In this document: one piece after another, positions 1-7,244 of the stretch
Layout of the letters: each line of letters begins with the position of its first letter
How positions within the stretch are numbered: position 1 is the first letter of the stretch
Assembly (NCBI GenBank): GCA_915275065.1
Contig: CAJZGD010000054.1
Location: 1 to 12,024 of the forward strand
Source: an uncultured Corynebacterium sp.
Lineage (GTDB): Bacteria > Actinomycetota > Actinomycetes > Mycobacteriales > Mycobacteriaceae
Reading direction: 5' to 3'
DNA: 12,024 bases
The notes under the pieces: model-generated
Databases searched by the model: none
What the model was told of the DNA's origin: nothing
Seen by the model: only the letters and a program-made list of their open reading frames with translations
Made by a program: the position numbers and the translations under genes

Positions 1-939
1 CCACCGGGAGGGGTGCTGGTGGCGGCCCCGAAACACATCGGTGCCCTTGAGCAGGGGATATACGTATTCGGACTCCAAATTCTCCGGGAACGACGTGAAT
101 TCGAACACCCGGGCGGCATCATGCTTCAGGCCGGACCGCCACGTATAGGGACTGGGGCCATCAGCGGCGCGAACCAGCTGGTAGGCATCAAGATCCGACA
201 CGAGCGTGGTCCCGACAACACCCCAACGGCGGGCAATCTTGCCGGCGCCTTCGAATAGGTTTTCGCGCACATCAATGGCGTAGTTTCCCTGGGGGAGCGC
301 CGGGTCGATGGCGAGCGTGAACCAGCAGGCATCGACCTCCGCGTTGAACCAGCGGCGGGCGTTGATGGGGTAGAGGGCGGCCGTGGCCACCTGGATGCGG
401 GCCCGGGCGCACTCCATAAGAACATTGCGCGCAACATGAGTCTTGCAGAGCATGCCCAGGCGCAGTGGTTGGTCTCGCAGCTCCGTGAGGGTCTTGAGGA
501 TAATGTATTCGCACACGTCAAAGTTGGAACTTCCCAGCAGGGCGGCAATGCCCGGCATTCCCTTATAGTTTTTCTTCGGGGGAATATTATTCGAGCCCAT
601 GCGGTTGAGCTCCGCGGCGGTGACCCACGGCGGATTCCCAATAACGAACAGCGGTGCGGTCGGGTCCGGCCAGGAAATATCGGCCAGGTTGCGGGTGAAT
701 ACGTTGGCGTGCGCCACCGTGCCATAGTTGCGCGCCACCTGCACATAGTTGGCGTTGATATCGATCCCATACCTGATCGACGTCGGGTTTCGCTCCTGGG
801 CCGCCCGCAGAAACGCCCCCCGCCCGCACGTGGGTTCCAGCACCCGAATCGGCCCATGCTGCGGCAACGCCAGCACCTCCAGGCAGCGGCGTGCTAGTGC
901 CAGCGGGGTTTGAAAATCGCCGAATTCGTTATTGGGCAT
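1..939 (-). CDS. N6-adenine DNA methyltransferase, N-terminal part (3' end beyond window)
   Basis: The frame from the ATG at 939 stays open to base 1, giving 313 residues without a stop; an in-frame TAA at 973-975 lies just upstream and no other start lies between. What is seen: GDFQTP at residues 7-12 (like the motif X segment that opens many gamma-class amino-methyltransferases), EPTCGRGAF at 35-43 (SAM-binding motif I), an acidic residue in YGIDIN at 57-62 (motif II), and NPPW at 102-105 (catalytic motif IV of N6-adenine enzymes). From the family, it should transfer a methyl group from SAM to adenine in DNA. The target-recognition part and any restriction partner would lie left of the window. 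No good Shine-Dalgarno is seen; GGGGA lies about 14 nt upstream. It is transcribed away from the tRNA-Ser 3' end. It could be a solitary methylase, an R-M enzyme or part of a phage-defence set; the sequence here does not decide. Confidence 0.82.
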   Translation of the reverse strand, partial: MPNNEFGDFQTPLALARRCLEVLALPQHGPIRVLEPTCGRGAFLRAAQERNPTSIRYGIDINANYVQVARNYGTVAHANVFTRNLADISWPDPTAPLFVIGNPPWVTAAELNRMGSNNIPPKKNYKGMPGIAALLGSSNFDVCEYIILKTLTELRDQPLRLGMLCKTHVARNVLMECARARIQVATAALYPINARRWFNAEVDACWFTLAIDPALPQGNYAIDVRENLFEGAGKIARRWGVVGTTLVSDLDAYQLVRAADGPSPYTWRSGLKHDAARVFEFTSFPENLESEYVYPLLKGTDVFRGRHQHPSRW

Positions 940-1360
940 ACCGCCACTGTAATTCCCCGCTTGACGACGAGCTTACGTGGCTAACCCAATTCTGGGGTAA
1001 TGGCCGTGGGGAAATGTGGAATCGGGCATGGTTTCATATTCCGAATATATGTGCGGGACACCTAGGGGTTGGCATGATTTTGACGCCAGACTCACGCAAT
1101 TTCTCCCCCTTACGGGGGTGGGGTTGGTGGCCATTGTGGCGGGTGTTCGGAGTGCCCTTTTGCTGCCGGCGAGTGCCCCCAAGGGGCTGAACTTGAAAAG
1201 GGTGTTTTGGGTCGTTGCCCCCTATATTGGGGGTGGAGTGGGGAAGGTGATACTGAATCGGTCAGGGTGATGGGGAGCACTGTTTTTCTGGGGGTTTCGG
1301 CCGGGAGGTGGGCGTCGCAAAGCAAAACCCCGGCTCTGGGAAAGAACCGGGGTGATAGAG
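940..1360. other. Non-coding stretch between methyltransferase and tRNA-Ser
   Basis: I see no convincing gene in these 421 bases. The plus strand is rich in G runs (for example near 1115-1135 and 1229-1246). A small perfect stem CCCCC/GGGGG with loop TATATT sits at 1218-1233, without a T tract. The part next to the tRNA holds its terminator. Short open frames here have no recognisable start signals or motifs, and one overlaps the tRNA. Confidence 0.5.
1324..1352 (-). terminator. Rho-independent terminator downstream of tRNA-Ser
   Basis: Read on the minus strand, CCCCGG pairs with CCGGGG (1347-1352 with 1328-1333), with one mismatch and then three more base pairs above it and a 5-nt loop at 1338-1342. 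It is followed by TTTTGCTTT. It lies 9 nt beyond the tRNA 3' end, so it probably ends that transcript. Confidence 0.6.
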
Positions 1361-1446
1361 CGGAGGATGTGGGATTTGAACCCACGAGGGGCGTTAGCCC
1401 CGCACGCGTTCCAGGCGTGTGACATAGGCCGCTAGTCGAATCCTCC
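1361..1446 (-). tRNA. tRNA-Ser (anticodon GGA)
   Basis: On the minus strand GGAGGAT at the 5' end (1446 downward) pairs with ATCCTCC at 1362-1368, with G at 1361 as the discriminator base, as usual for serine. The anticodon stem CACGC/GCGTG closes the loop CTGGAAC, giving anticodon GGA for UCC and UCU codons. A long variable arm, GGGGC-TAAC-GCCCC, marks a class II tRNA. The T arm is GTGGG-TTCAAAT-CCCAC. CCA is not encoded. The tRNA 3' end faces the methyltransferase gene; such 3' ends are common integration sites, but no second copy of the tRNA end is visible in this window. Confidence 0.95.
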
Positions 1447-1449
1447 AAC

Positions 1450-1465
1450 GTACATGCGTATGTAC
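1450..1465 (-). repeat. Short inverted repeat in the tRNA-Ser leader
   Basis: GTACAT and ATGTAC form a perfect 6-bp inverted repeat around a 4-nt centre, ending 3 nt before the tRNA 5' end. With the promoter proposed at 1473-1501, transcription would begin about at the edge of this hairpin, so the pre-tRNA leader would be little more than this stem-loop. Confidence 0.45.
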
Positions 1466-1472
1466 CACGGAC

Positions 1473-1501
1473 ACTTTACCTAACTGCGCAGCAACTTCCA
1501 A
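1473..1501 (-). promoter_or_regulatory. Promoter for tRNA-Ser
   Basis: On the minus strand TTGGAA (1496-1501) and TAAAGT (1473-1478) are separated by exactly 17 nt. Each hexamer matches four of six positions of the vegetative sigma consensus. The predicted start is near 1466, about 20 nt before the tRNA. Confidence 0.45.
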
Positions 1502-1545
1502 ATCCACCCGCGCGCCCGGCCCTGTCCAGCGGAAATGGTGGCTGG

Positions 1546-1575
1546 TTGGGTTTATCGGCAACTTTCGGCTAGAGT
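1546..1575 (+). promoter_or_regulatory. Promoter for SRP RNA
   Basis: TTGGGT (1546-1551) and TAGAGT (1570-1575) have an 18-nt spacer. A start 7-8 nt after the -10 box falls at 1582-1584, exactly where the terminal stem of the SRP RNA begins, which supports both calls. Confidence 0.5.
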
Positions 1576-1582
1576 CAAGTGC

Positions 1583-1671
1583 AGGACTTCGCATGGCGTA
1601 TATCTCGTGAACCCCCCCAGGGCAGGAATGCAGCAAGGGTCAGCGGGCTCTGACGGGTGTGCGGAGTCCCC
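1583..1671 (+). ncRNA. ffs: Small (4.5S-type) signal recognition particle RNA
   Basis: The conserved apical domain is present at about 1618-1645: AGGGCAGGAATGCAGCA, in which GCA-GGAA-TGC forms the GNRA-type tetraloop hairpin, followed by AGGGTCAGCGGG, the asymmetric internal loop that binds the M domain of Ffh. The molecule is closed by a terminal stem in which 1584-1593 pairs with 1660-1669 over ten positions, one of them a G-U pair. The RNA with Ffh targets ribosomes making membrane and secreted proteins. A T-rich tract (TTTTGTGTTTTT) follows at 1672-1683 and can act with the closing stem as terminator. Ends are approximate. Confidence 0.9.
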
Positions 1672-1776
1672 TTTTGTGTTTTTGGGGCAGTGGTTTGGGG
1701 TGTTGCCGGAAACTGCGGCGAAAATTGGGGGATGACGCTAAAGTTTGTTGGAGAAATCCCAACCATACTGTTACCT

Positions 1777-1783
1777 AAGGTGG
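1777..1783 (+). promoter_or_regulatory. Ribosome binding site that fixes the aspT start
   Basis: AAGGTGG lies 6 nt before the GTG at 1790. The longer frame beginning at 1745 has no such site and would add residues that contain this Shine-Dalgarno. Confidence 0.65.
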
Positions 1784-1789
1784 ATCATC

Positions 1790-3064
1790 GTGACCCTACG
1801 TGACTATGACGCTGAACGCCTCGCAGGCTTCACCAAAGACATCAATGCCAAATACGACGAGCTCAAGGCCCGCAACCTCGCACTCGACCTCACCCGCGGT
1901 AAACCATCCGCCGAACAGCTAGACTTCTCCAACGCGATCCTGGCCCTACCCGGCGTGGACGACTACCGCGCCGCCGACGGCACCGACTGCCGCAACTATG
2001 GGGGGCTGACCGGCATCAAGGACATTCGCGCCCTCTGGGCCGAAGCCCTCGGCCTGCCGGTCGACAATGTGATCGCCGGCGACGCCTCCAGCCTGAACAT
2101 CATGTTCGACCTCATCTCCTTCGCCTTCATGTTCGGCACCAACGATTCCGAGCGGCCCTGGCGGGACGAGCCCAAGGTCAAATGGCTGTGCCCAGTTCCC
2201 GGCTACGACCGGCACTTTAGCATCACCGAACTGTTCGGCTTCGAGATGCTCCACGTCCCCATGACCGACGACGGCCCCGACATGGCAGTGGTCAAGGAAC
2301 TGGTCAAAGATCCCGCGGTCAAGGGCATGTGGACCGTTCCCATCTTCGGCAACCCCACCGGCGTGACCTTCTCCGAGGCCACCTGCAAGGAACTCGCCGC
2401 CATGGACACCGCCGCCCCCGACTTCCGCATTATTTGGGACAACGCCTACGCCATCCACACCCTCACCGACGAATTCCCGGTCATCCACAATGTGCTGGAG
2501 CTGTCCGCGGCAGCCGGTCACCCCAACCGGTTCTGGTTCATGTCTTCCACCTCGAAGATCACCCACGCCGGGTCGGGCGTGTCCTTCTTCGCGTCCTCCA
2601 CCGCCAACCTGGACTGGTACGCCACCTACGCCAACGTTCGGGGCATTGGGCCGAACAAGATCAACCAGCTGGCCCACGTCAAATATTTTCAGGATGTGGC
2701 CGGGCTCAAGGCCCTCATGCAGAAGCATGCCGGTTCGCTCGCTCCCAAGTTCGAACGGGTGCTCACCATTTTGGAGGAGCGCCTTGGCGACTACGGCGTG
2801 GCTACCTGGACGAAGCCGAAGGGCGGCTATTTTATCTCCCTGGATGTGGTGGATGGTACCGCCAGCCGGGTGGTGGAGTTGGCGAAGGAAGCCGGCATTG
2901 CCCTGACCGCCGCCGGTTCCTCCTACCCGCTCAAGCAGGACCCCAATGACCGCAACATTCGGTTGGCGCCGTCCCTGCCGCCGGTGTCCGAGCTGGAGAT
3001 CGCCATGGATGGTGTGGCCACCTGCGTGCTCAAGGCTGCCGCGGAGAAAGTTGCAGCTAGCTAA
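1790..3064 (+). CDS. aspT: Aspartate aminotransferase, class Ic (AspT)
   Basis: A PLP enzyme of fold type I that exchanges the amino group between aspartate and 2-oxoglutarate; cytosolic. The GTG start at 1790 gives 424 residues, close to the length I recall for the C. glutamicum enzyme. Seen in order: LTRGKPS near residue 34, NYGGLTGI at about 69, PVPGYDRHF at about 137, GNPTG with N188, WDNAYA with D217 (contacts the PLP nitrogen) and Y220, SSTSKITHAG with the PLP-binding lysine K256, and NIRLAPS with R391, which should bind the substrate carboxylate. These motifs fit the corynebacterial and mycobacterial type Ic group rather than the classical type Ia or Ib enzymes. It stands alone, 115 nt after the SRP RNA. 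No strong promoter is recognisable upstream. All catalytic residues are present. Confidence 0.93.
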   Translation: MTLRDYDAERLAGFTKDINAKYDELKARNLALDLTRGKPSAEQLDFSNAILALPGVDDYRAADGTDCRNYGGLTGIKDIRALWAEALGLPVDNVIAGDASSLNIMFDLISFAFMFGTNDSERPWRDEPKVKWLCPVPGYDRHFSITELFGFEMLHVPMTDDGPDMAVVKELVKDPAVKGMWTVPIFGNPTGVTFSEATCKELAAMDTAAPDFRIIWDNAYAIHTLTDEFPVIHNVLELSAAAGHPNRFWFMSSTSKITHAGSGVSFFASSTANLDWYATYANVRGIGPNKINQLAHVKYFQDVAGLKALMQKHAGSLAPKFERVLTILEERLGDYGVATWTKPKGGYFISLDVVDGTASRVVELAKEAGIALTAAGSSYPLKQDPNDRNIRLAPSLPPVSELEIAMDGVATCVLKAAAEKVAAS

Positions 3065-3223
3065 GGCGCTTTACGACGCGGCGGATGTGGGCGTGGGTTG
3101 TGAGTGGCCCACCCCAACCTGCAAACCGCATGTTCTGCCGCATCGCTGCGTTGCTGCCACCGCGCCCGCCGCGCCACCGCCGCGCCGCGATTCCGAGCCC
3201 CACGTAACCTAAGAAAGTATGCA

Positions 3224-3778
3224 ATGGATATTCATGAAACCGCCGCCTGGATCGATGGTCTATTCGATGGAGAAATGAGTCTTCACGAGGCGAAACGGGA
3301 GGAAGGGTATCCCACCATCCTGGCGACTTTCGAAACGGAAGAGCAAATATCCCTCTGCTCGACCATCGGATTTAACGAGGTGGACACGGGGCTGGAATCG
3401 GGTGGGCTCGATGTGAGGTGTGAGTTTTTCACGATCACGGAAGCGTCGCAAAGCGATGCCATGCATGTTGTGGACGCCACCGTGCAAACCCTGGTGCAAG
3501 CCAATGGCACGCTGCATGCGCAACCCGACACCATTATCCCTGGTATTGGTCTGGCGGTGCTGCCCGAACACCTCACCGTTTGCCATGGCCTTTTCGTGGC
3601 CCCGGAGGTATGGGGGCCGTCGGTGCCGCAGTTCATCGAGGACGATCGGTGGACGCTCATGCTGGAATTGCTGCTGATTACCGAGGACGAGTTTAACTAC
3701 GCCGTCACCTATGGTGCGCGGGACCTCCTGGATGAGCTGGAAAAAACCGGGGTTAACCTGCTCGATTGGCAACGGTAG
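3224..3778 (+). CDS. SUFU-domain protein
   Basis: 184 residues from the ATG at 3224, preceded by AAGAAAG at 3211-3217. A longer in-frame start at 3104 exists, but it would add an Arg/Ala/Cys-rich leader of low-complexity GC DNA and has no ribosome binding site. The protein is acidic and soluble, with no signal peptide or membrane segment. The C-terminal half (LPEHLTVCHGLF, then WTLMLELLLITEDEFNYA, ending GARDLLDELEKTGVNLLDW) fits the bacterial suppressor-of-fused domain pattern of two strands, an acidic helix and a terminal Leu-Asp motif. Bacterial SUFU proteins have no settled biochemical role; some act as immunity proteins or in polymorphic toxin contexts, but no toxin is visible here. It lies between aspT and dnaX on the same strand, with 159 nt before and 54 nt after. 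The family assignment is by pattern only. Confidence 0.7.
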   Translation: MDIHETAAWIDGLFDGEMSLHEAKREEGYPTILATFETEEQISLCSTIGFNEVDTGLESGGLDVRCEFFTITEASQSDAMHVVDATVQTLVQANGTLHAQPDTIIPGIGLAVLPEHLTVCHGLFVAPEVWGPSVPQFIEDDRWTLMLELLLITEDEFNYAVTYGARDLLDELEKTGVNLLDWQR

Positions 3779-3795
3779 CCCAGTTACTATTGTGT

Positions 3796-3819
3796 CCGCA
3801 TGTGGTAGGTGTCATGCGG
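3796..3819. promoter_or_regulatory. Inverted repeat abutting the dnaX -10 box (candidate operator)
   Basis: CCGCATG (3796-3802) and CATGCGG (3813-3819) are perfect 7-bp arms around a 10-nt centre. The right arm touches the proposed -10 box at 3820, so the palindrome covers the usual -35/spacer region of the dnaX promoter. No regulator is encoded nearby. Confidence 0.4.
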
Positions 3820-3825
3820 TAATCT
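3820..3825 (+). promoter_or_regulatory. -10 box of a leaderless dnaX promoter
   Basis: TAATCT lies 7 nt before the GTG at 3833, so transcription would begin at or next to the start codon. No -35 hexamer is convincing and only a weak TGGAA is available as Shine-Dalgarno. Leaderless messages are common in corynebacteria. Confidence 0.45.
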
Positions 3826-3832
3826 GGAACTC

Positions 3833-6670
3833 GTGGCTTTATATCGCAAATATCGCCCGGGTTCCTTCAATGAACTGGTCGGTCAAGAACAAGTAACCGT
3901 ACCATTGTCGGCGGCGCTCGACAATGGCCGAATCAACCACGCCTACCTTTTCTCCGGCCCCCGCGGTTGCGGCAAAACCTCCTCTGCCCGCATTATGGCC
4001 CGTTCGCTCAACTGTGTGAATGGGCCCACCTCAAAACCCTGTGGAAAATGCAACTCATGTGTGTCCCTTGCCGCTAACGGGCCCGGCAACCTGGACGTGA
4101 CCGAGCTCGACGCCGCCAGCCACAACGGTGTTGATGACATGCGGGAACTCCGCGACCGCGCAATGTTTGCGCCCGCCGAATCCCGCTACCGCATCTTCAT
4201 CATCGACGAAGCACACATGATAACCAACCAGGGTTCGAACGCACTTTTGAAAATCGTGGAGGAGCCGCCCGCGCACCTCATCTTCATTTTCGCCACCACC
4301 GAACCCGAAAAAGTGATCGGAACCATCCGGTCCCGCACCCACCATTATCCCTTCCGCCTGCTCACCCCCCAGGCCATGCGCGGCCTGTTGGAACGCACCG
4401 TCGCTGCCGAAGACGCCATCATCGAAGAATCCGTGTATCCGCTGGTCATCCGCGCCGGCGGCGGCTCACCCCGCGACACGCTCTCCATCCTCGACCAACT
4501 CCTCGCCGGCACCGGCCCCGACGGCCTCACCTACCAATACGCCCGCATGCTTCTCGGTGTCACCGACGACACGCTTATCGACGCCACTATCGCCGCCCTC
4601 GCCACCAATGACCGTGCCAGCCTCTTCACCACGGTCGATGACGTCATCGAGGCCGGCCTGTCGCCCCGAAAATTCTCCGAAGATCTCCTCGACCGCCTGC
4701 GCGACCTCATGCTGCTCCAGGCCGTCCCCGATGCCGTCAACCTGGGGCTGGTCGACGCCCCCACGGATCGGGGTGAAATTCTCCTGAAACAAGCACAAGA
4801 GTTCGACTCGCAACGAATTCCCCGGATCGCCGGCATTCTCAACGACGGCCTCAGCAGCCTCAAAGGCGCAACCAGCCCCAGGCTGCTGCTGGAAATCCTT
4901 TGCGCCAAAATGCTTATCGAGCCGGGAGGAATGGTCCTAGTCGGGGAACCCGCCGGACAAGTGACCCCCGCACCTGCGCTATCCGCGCAGCCTACGCCAG
5001 CCGCTCCCGCATCGACACCATCATCAAAATATGAGCGGCCCTCCCAGCGTCGTGCCCGAGAAGCCCAAGAAGCCCGTAACGTGGCCGAAAAACCCGAGGT
5101 GGTCGAGGCGGTGGTCGAGGCGAAACCCCGGGAACCCGAGGAATCCCCGGAAACCCGGTCGACGCCACCCCAGCCGGCGTCGACAAGCGTGCAACCCATT
5201 GACACCATCAAAAACGCCTGGGAAAAAATCCGCTCAACGGTATCGAAAACCAATGCGGTTGCGGGCATCCTCCTCACCGGGGCCCAGCCTTTGGGAATTG
5301 CGGACGAAACGCTGCTTCTGGGGCATAACACGGGGGCGCTGGCTTCGCGGCTCAACGCGCCCGAGCACAACGCCGCAATCCAGAGTGCCGTTTTGGAAAC
5401 CACCGGGCTAGAGCTGGAAGTGCGATGTGAGGTGGGTACCAACCCAAAAGCGTTCGGCTTTGAGACCGACAACCCAAAGCCCGTATGGAATCCCGAACAG
5501 GATGCCGGAGAGACTGGCAGTGCCGGGGATGCCCAAAAAACCGCTGCGCAAGAGGCGGAATCGGCCAATCCGGTGGCGGCCGAGCATGCGAAGCCAGAGC
5601 CCACGCCAGAGCCGGAACAGCCAGAGCCAGCACCAGAGCCGGCGAAGTCCGATGTGGATTCGGAGTCCGCACAGTCGCCTGAGGGGGCGGAACCGGAAGC
5701 CACGCTAGAACCCGCACCACCCGCGCCGCCCGCGCCTGAAGCCCCAGAAGACACCTGGGGCGAACCCGCGCAACTCGGCGGTGCACCGGAATCCGCGACT
5801 GAAGCGCACAAACCAGACAGCGTTGCCGTTCCTGAAGACGATGCTTCCGAGGCTGGCCCCAACCCTCCTGTCCAGCTCAGCCAGCCGCCCAGCGCCGCCA
5901 ACCCTGCCGAATCTGCAACCAGCATTTGGGGGCAACCTGCACAACTAGGCGGTGCCCAACCTGCCAACCAACCCACCTACCAGGCGCAACCCGCCCAACC
6001 GGCACACGAACGACCCGCGCCTCAATCACAAACCCAACCTCAGCCATCAGCAAAACCCACGACCTCAACGTGGCGGGAACGGGCGCGCCGGGGAAATAAA
6101 CTCCTGGCAGAGCAACAGAATGCACCCCGGTTCTCGGACGGCACCCCGGCGCCGCCGGAACCATCAGAACCATGGGACATGCCCCCACCGCCCCCACCGC
6201 CGGCTGAGATGCCTGAAATGTCGGCGCCGGAGCCCGGAGCGGAGGCTGGGTTTGGGGCAGCGCCGGTGCCTGGAGCTGCGACCGGTCAGTCGATGCCGCC
6301 AACGCCCGAGGGGGTACCTGAGCCCCCTGGGCAGCGGGAATCGTCGGGTCCTGCGGGTCCGGTGTCGCCTGGAGCGTTGGCGACTGCGGCTCCGGCATCC
6401 ACGGTCTCCGCGCGGCCGTCCCAGAACGCGGCCTCTACCCCCACCCCTGATAGCGGTAGCGTCAGTGGCCCTGGTGCCGGCGCCGCCGGTACCCCCACTG
6501 GCAACGCTTCATCCCGCCAGCGCCCCCACCACCAGCACCACCGGCCTCGTGATGAGGAGGCCGAGATGATGCACCAGGCGGCCACGGAGCTTGGGGAGCA
6601 TGACCATCGTGATGCCATGACCATTGCGATTTCCCTGGTGGAGCAGGAGCTTGGGGGGCGTGTCGTATAG
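3833..6670 (+). CDS. dnaX: DNA polymerase III subunit gamma/tau
   Basis: ATPase of the clamp loader that places the sliding clamp on DNA and couples polymerase to helicase. The GTG at 3833 gives MALYRKYRP, the family's usual start, and 945 residues, which is long. Seen: Walker A GPRGCGKT (42-49, K48), zinc module C61/C70/C73/C76, Walker B DEAH (125-128), a sensor 1 region ATTEPEKVIGTIRSR, sensor 2 GGGSPRDTLSILDQL, and the oligomerisation domain to about residue 365. After a first Pro/Ala linker comes a second folded domain (about 455-540, NAWEKIRSTV onward), then about 350 residues rich in Pro, Glu and Ala, including seven prolines at 784-790, and a charged conserved-looking tail (907-945). 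A motif around W642 recurs at W699 and, degenerate, at W747. I see no slippery heptamer in the correct phase, so a separate gamma form is not predicted. Downstream neighbours are ebfC and recR. Confidence 0.95.
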   Translation: MALYRKYRPGSFNELVGQEQVTVPLSAALDNGRINHAYLFSGPRGCGKTSSARIMARSLNCVNGPTSKPCGKCNSCVSLAANGPGNLDVTELDAASHNGVDDMRELRDRAMFAPAESRYRIFIIDEAHMITNQGSNALLKIVEEPPAHLIFIFATTEPEKVIGTIRSRTHHYPFRLLTPQAMRGLLERTVAAEDAIIEESVYPLVIRAGGGSPRDTLSILDQLLAGTGPDGLTYQYARMLLGVTDDTLIDATIAALATNDRASLFTTVDDVIEAGLSPRKFSEDLLDRLRDLMLLQAVPDAVNLGLVDAPTDRGEILLKQAQEFDSQRIPRIAGILNDGLSSLKGATSPRLLLEILCAKMLIEPGGMVLVGEPAGQVTPAPALSAQPTPAAPASTPSSKYERPSQRRAREAQEARNVAEKPEVVEAVVEAKPREPEESPETRSTPPQPASTSVQPIDTIKNAWEKIRSTVSKTNAVAGILLTGAQPLGIADETLLLGHNTGALASRLNAPEHNAAIQSAVLETTGLELEVRCEVGTNPKAFGFETDNPKPVWNPEQDAGETGSAGDAQKTAAQEAESANPVAAEHAKPEPTPEPEQPEPAPEPAKSDVDSESAQSPEGAEPEATLEPAPPAPPAPEAPEDTWGEPAQLGGAPESATEAHKPDSVAVPEDDASEAGPNPPVQLSQPPSAANPAESATSIWGQPAQLGGAQPANQPTYQAQPAQPAHERPAPQSQTQPQPSAKPTTSTWRERARRGNKLLAEQQNAPRFSDGTPAPPEPSEPWDMPPPPPPPAEMPEMSAPEPGAEAGFGAAPVPGAATGQSMPPTPEGVPEPPGQRESSGPAGPVSPGALATAAPASTVSARPSQNAASTPTPDSGSVSGPGAGAAGTPTGNASSRQRPHHQHHRPRDEEAEMMHQAATELGEHDHRDAMTIAISLVEQELGGRVV

Positions 6671-6682
6671 CCGTCGTATAGC
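6662..6682 (+). repeat. 10-bp direct repeat spanning the dnaX stop codon
   Basis: GTCGTATAGC occurs at 6662-6671 and again at 6673-6682, a period of 11. The first copy contains the dnaX stop TAG, so this looks like a small duplication at the end of the gene with no effect on the protein. Confidence 0.5.
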
Positions 6683-6777
6683 GAAAGCGTTGTGGCCTGG
6701 CAAATGGCGGGGCTGCGCGTGTCTGAGTATGCATGATAGCTGCTATGGCAGGTACACTTGAGCGGCGAAACTCTAAA

Positions 6778-6783
6778 GAAAGG
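6778..6783 (+). promoter_or_regulatory. Ribosome binding site for ebfC
   Basis: GAAAGG lies 7 nt before the ATG at 6791 and 4 nt before the adjoining ATG at 6788. The spacing favours 6791, and argues against the TTG at 6758. Confidence 0.5.
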
Positions 6784-6790
6784 CAAAATG

Positions 6791-7105
6791 ATGAGTCAAC
6801 CTGATATGTCCGATATTTTGGCCCAGGCGCAGGAAATGCAGGCCAAGTTGCAGGCGGCGCAGGAAGAGATTATGTCGTCCATTGTGATTGGGCAGGCAGG
6901 TAATGGTTTGGTGTCGGTGTCGATGCAGGGCTCCGGCACCGTGACGTCGGTGAACATTGATCCGAAGGTGATCGACCCTGAGGACCCCGACACTTTGCAG
7001 GACCTCCTGGTTGGTGCCTACAACGATGCGCACGGCCAGCTCGCCAAGATCGCCCAGGATAAGATGGGGCCCCTGCAAGGCGACATGGGTGGCTTCGGAT
7101 TCTAG
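6791..7105 (+). CDS. ebfC: YbaB/EbfC family nucleoid-associated protein
   Basis: 104 residues from the ATG at 6791, typical for the family. The N-terminal helix (about residues 5-30, ILAQAQEMQAKLQAAQEEI) has the heptad-like pattern that forms the dimeric tweezer seen in YbaB structures. It is followed by beta strands with the family's GLVSVSMQGSGTVTSVNIDP segment and the helix PEDPDTLQDLLVGAYNDA. The protein binds DNA as a dimer; the gene almost always follows dnaX and precedes recR, as here. The 120-nt gap after dnaX may hold its own promoter: TACACT at 6753-6758 is a possible -10 box, but no -35 box is clear. An ATG at 6788 directly before the chosen start is an equal alternative that adds one Met. 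Confidence 0.93.
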   Translation: MSQPDMSDILAQAQEMQAKLQAAQEEIMSSIVIGQAGNGLVSVSMQGSGTVTSVNIDPKVIDPEDPDTLQDLLVGAYNDAHGQLAKIAQDKMGPLQGDMGGFGF

Positions 7106-7121
7106 TCTGCATATTATGCAT

Positions 7122-7147
7122 CCCCGGCCCTTTGTGGTCGGGGTTTT
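7122..7147 (+). terminator. Rho-independent terminator after ebfC
   Basis: CCCCGGCC (7122-7129) pairs with GGTCGGGG (7136-7143), eight pairs with one G-U, around a 6-nt loop and followed by TTTT. It lies 16 nt after the ebfC stop and should separate dnaX-ebfC transcription from recR. Confidence 0.8.
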
Positions 7148-7244
7148 CCTTTCGCTTTACGACGCCCTCCCGGCCGCCCGCCTTATGCCTGCCCCCTTGC
7201 ACGCATCCTTGTGCACCTCTTGCACGCCTCCGGTAGCATGTGTG

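Noticed and set aside
126..897. Open frames on both strands inside the methyltransferase region
   Set aside because: They are alternative frames; only the minus frame starting at 939 carries the SAM-binding and NPPW motifs.
1110..1140. G-quadruplex in the G-rich stretch before tRNA-Ser
   Set aside because: Only two runs of three or more G lie within loop distance; the remaining runs are pairs of G.
3087..3112. Stem GTGGGC/GCCCAC after aspT as a terminator
   Set aside because: Only 6 bp with a long loop, competing pairings and no T tract.
5218..5232. A-run in dnaX as a programmed frameshift site producing gamma
   Set aside because: The six-A run (and the one near 5535) is not in the X-XXY-YYZ phase, and no clear downstream stem or early stop in the shifted frame was identified.
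4531..5976. 481-codon open frame on the minus strand opposite dnaX
   Set aside because: Shadow frame of GC-rich coding DNA; the dnaX frame has all conserved motifs and this one has a Ser/Ala/Gly-rich composition with no domain.
3068..7165. 13-bp match CGCTTTACGACGC after aspT and after ebfC
   Set aside because: About one such 13-bp match is expected by chance in 12 kb of this composition.
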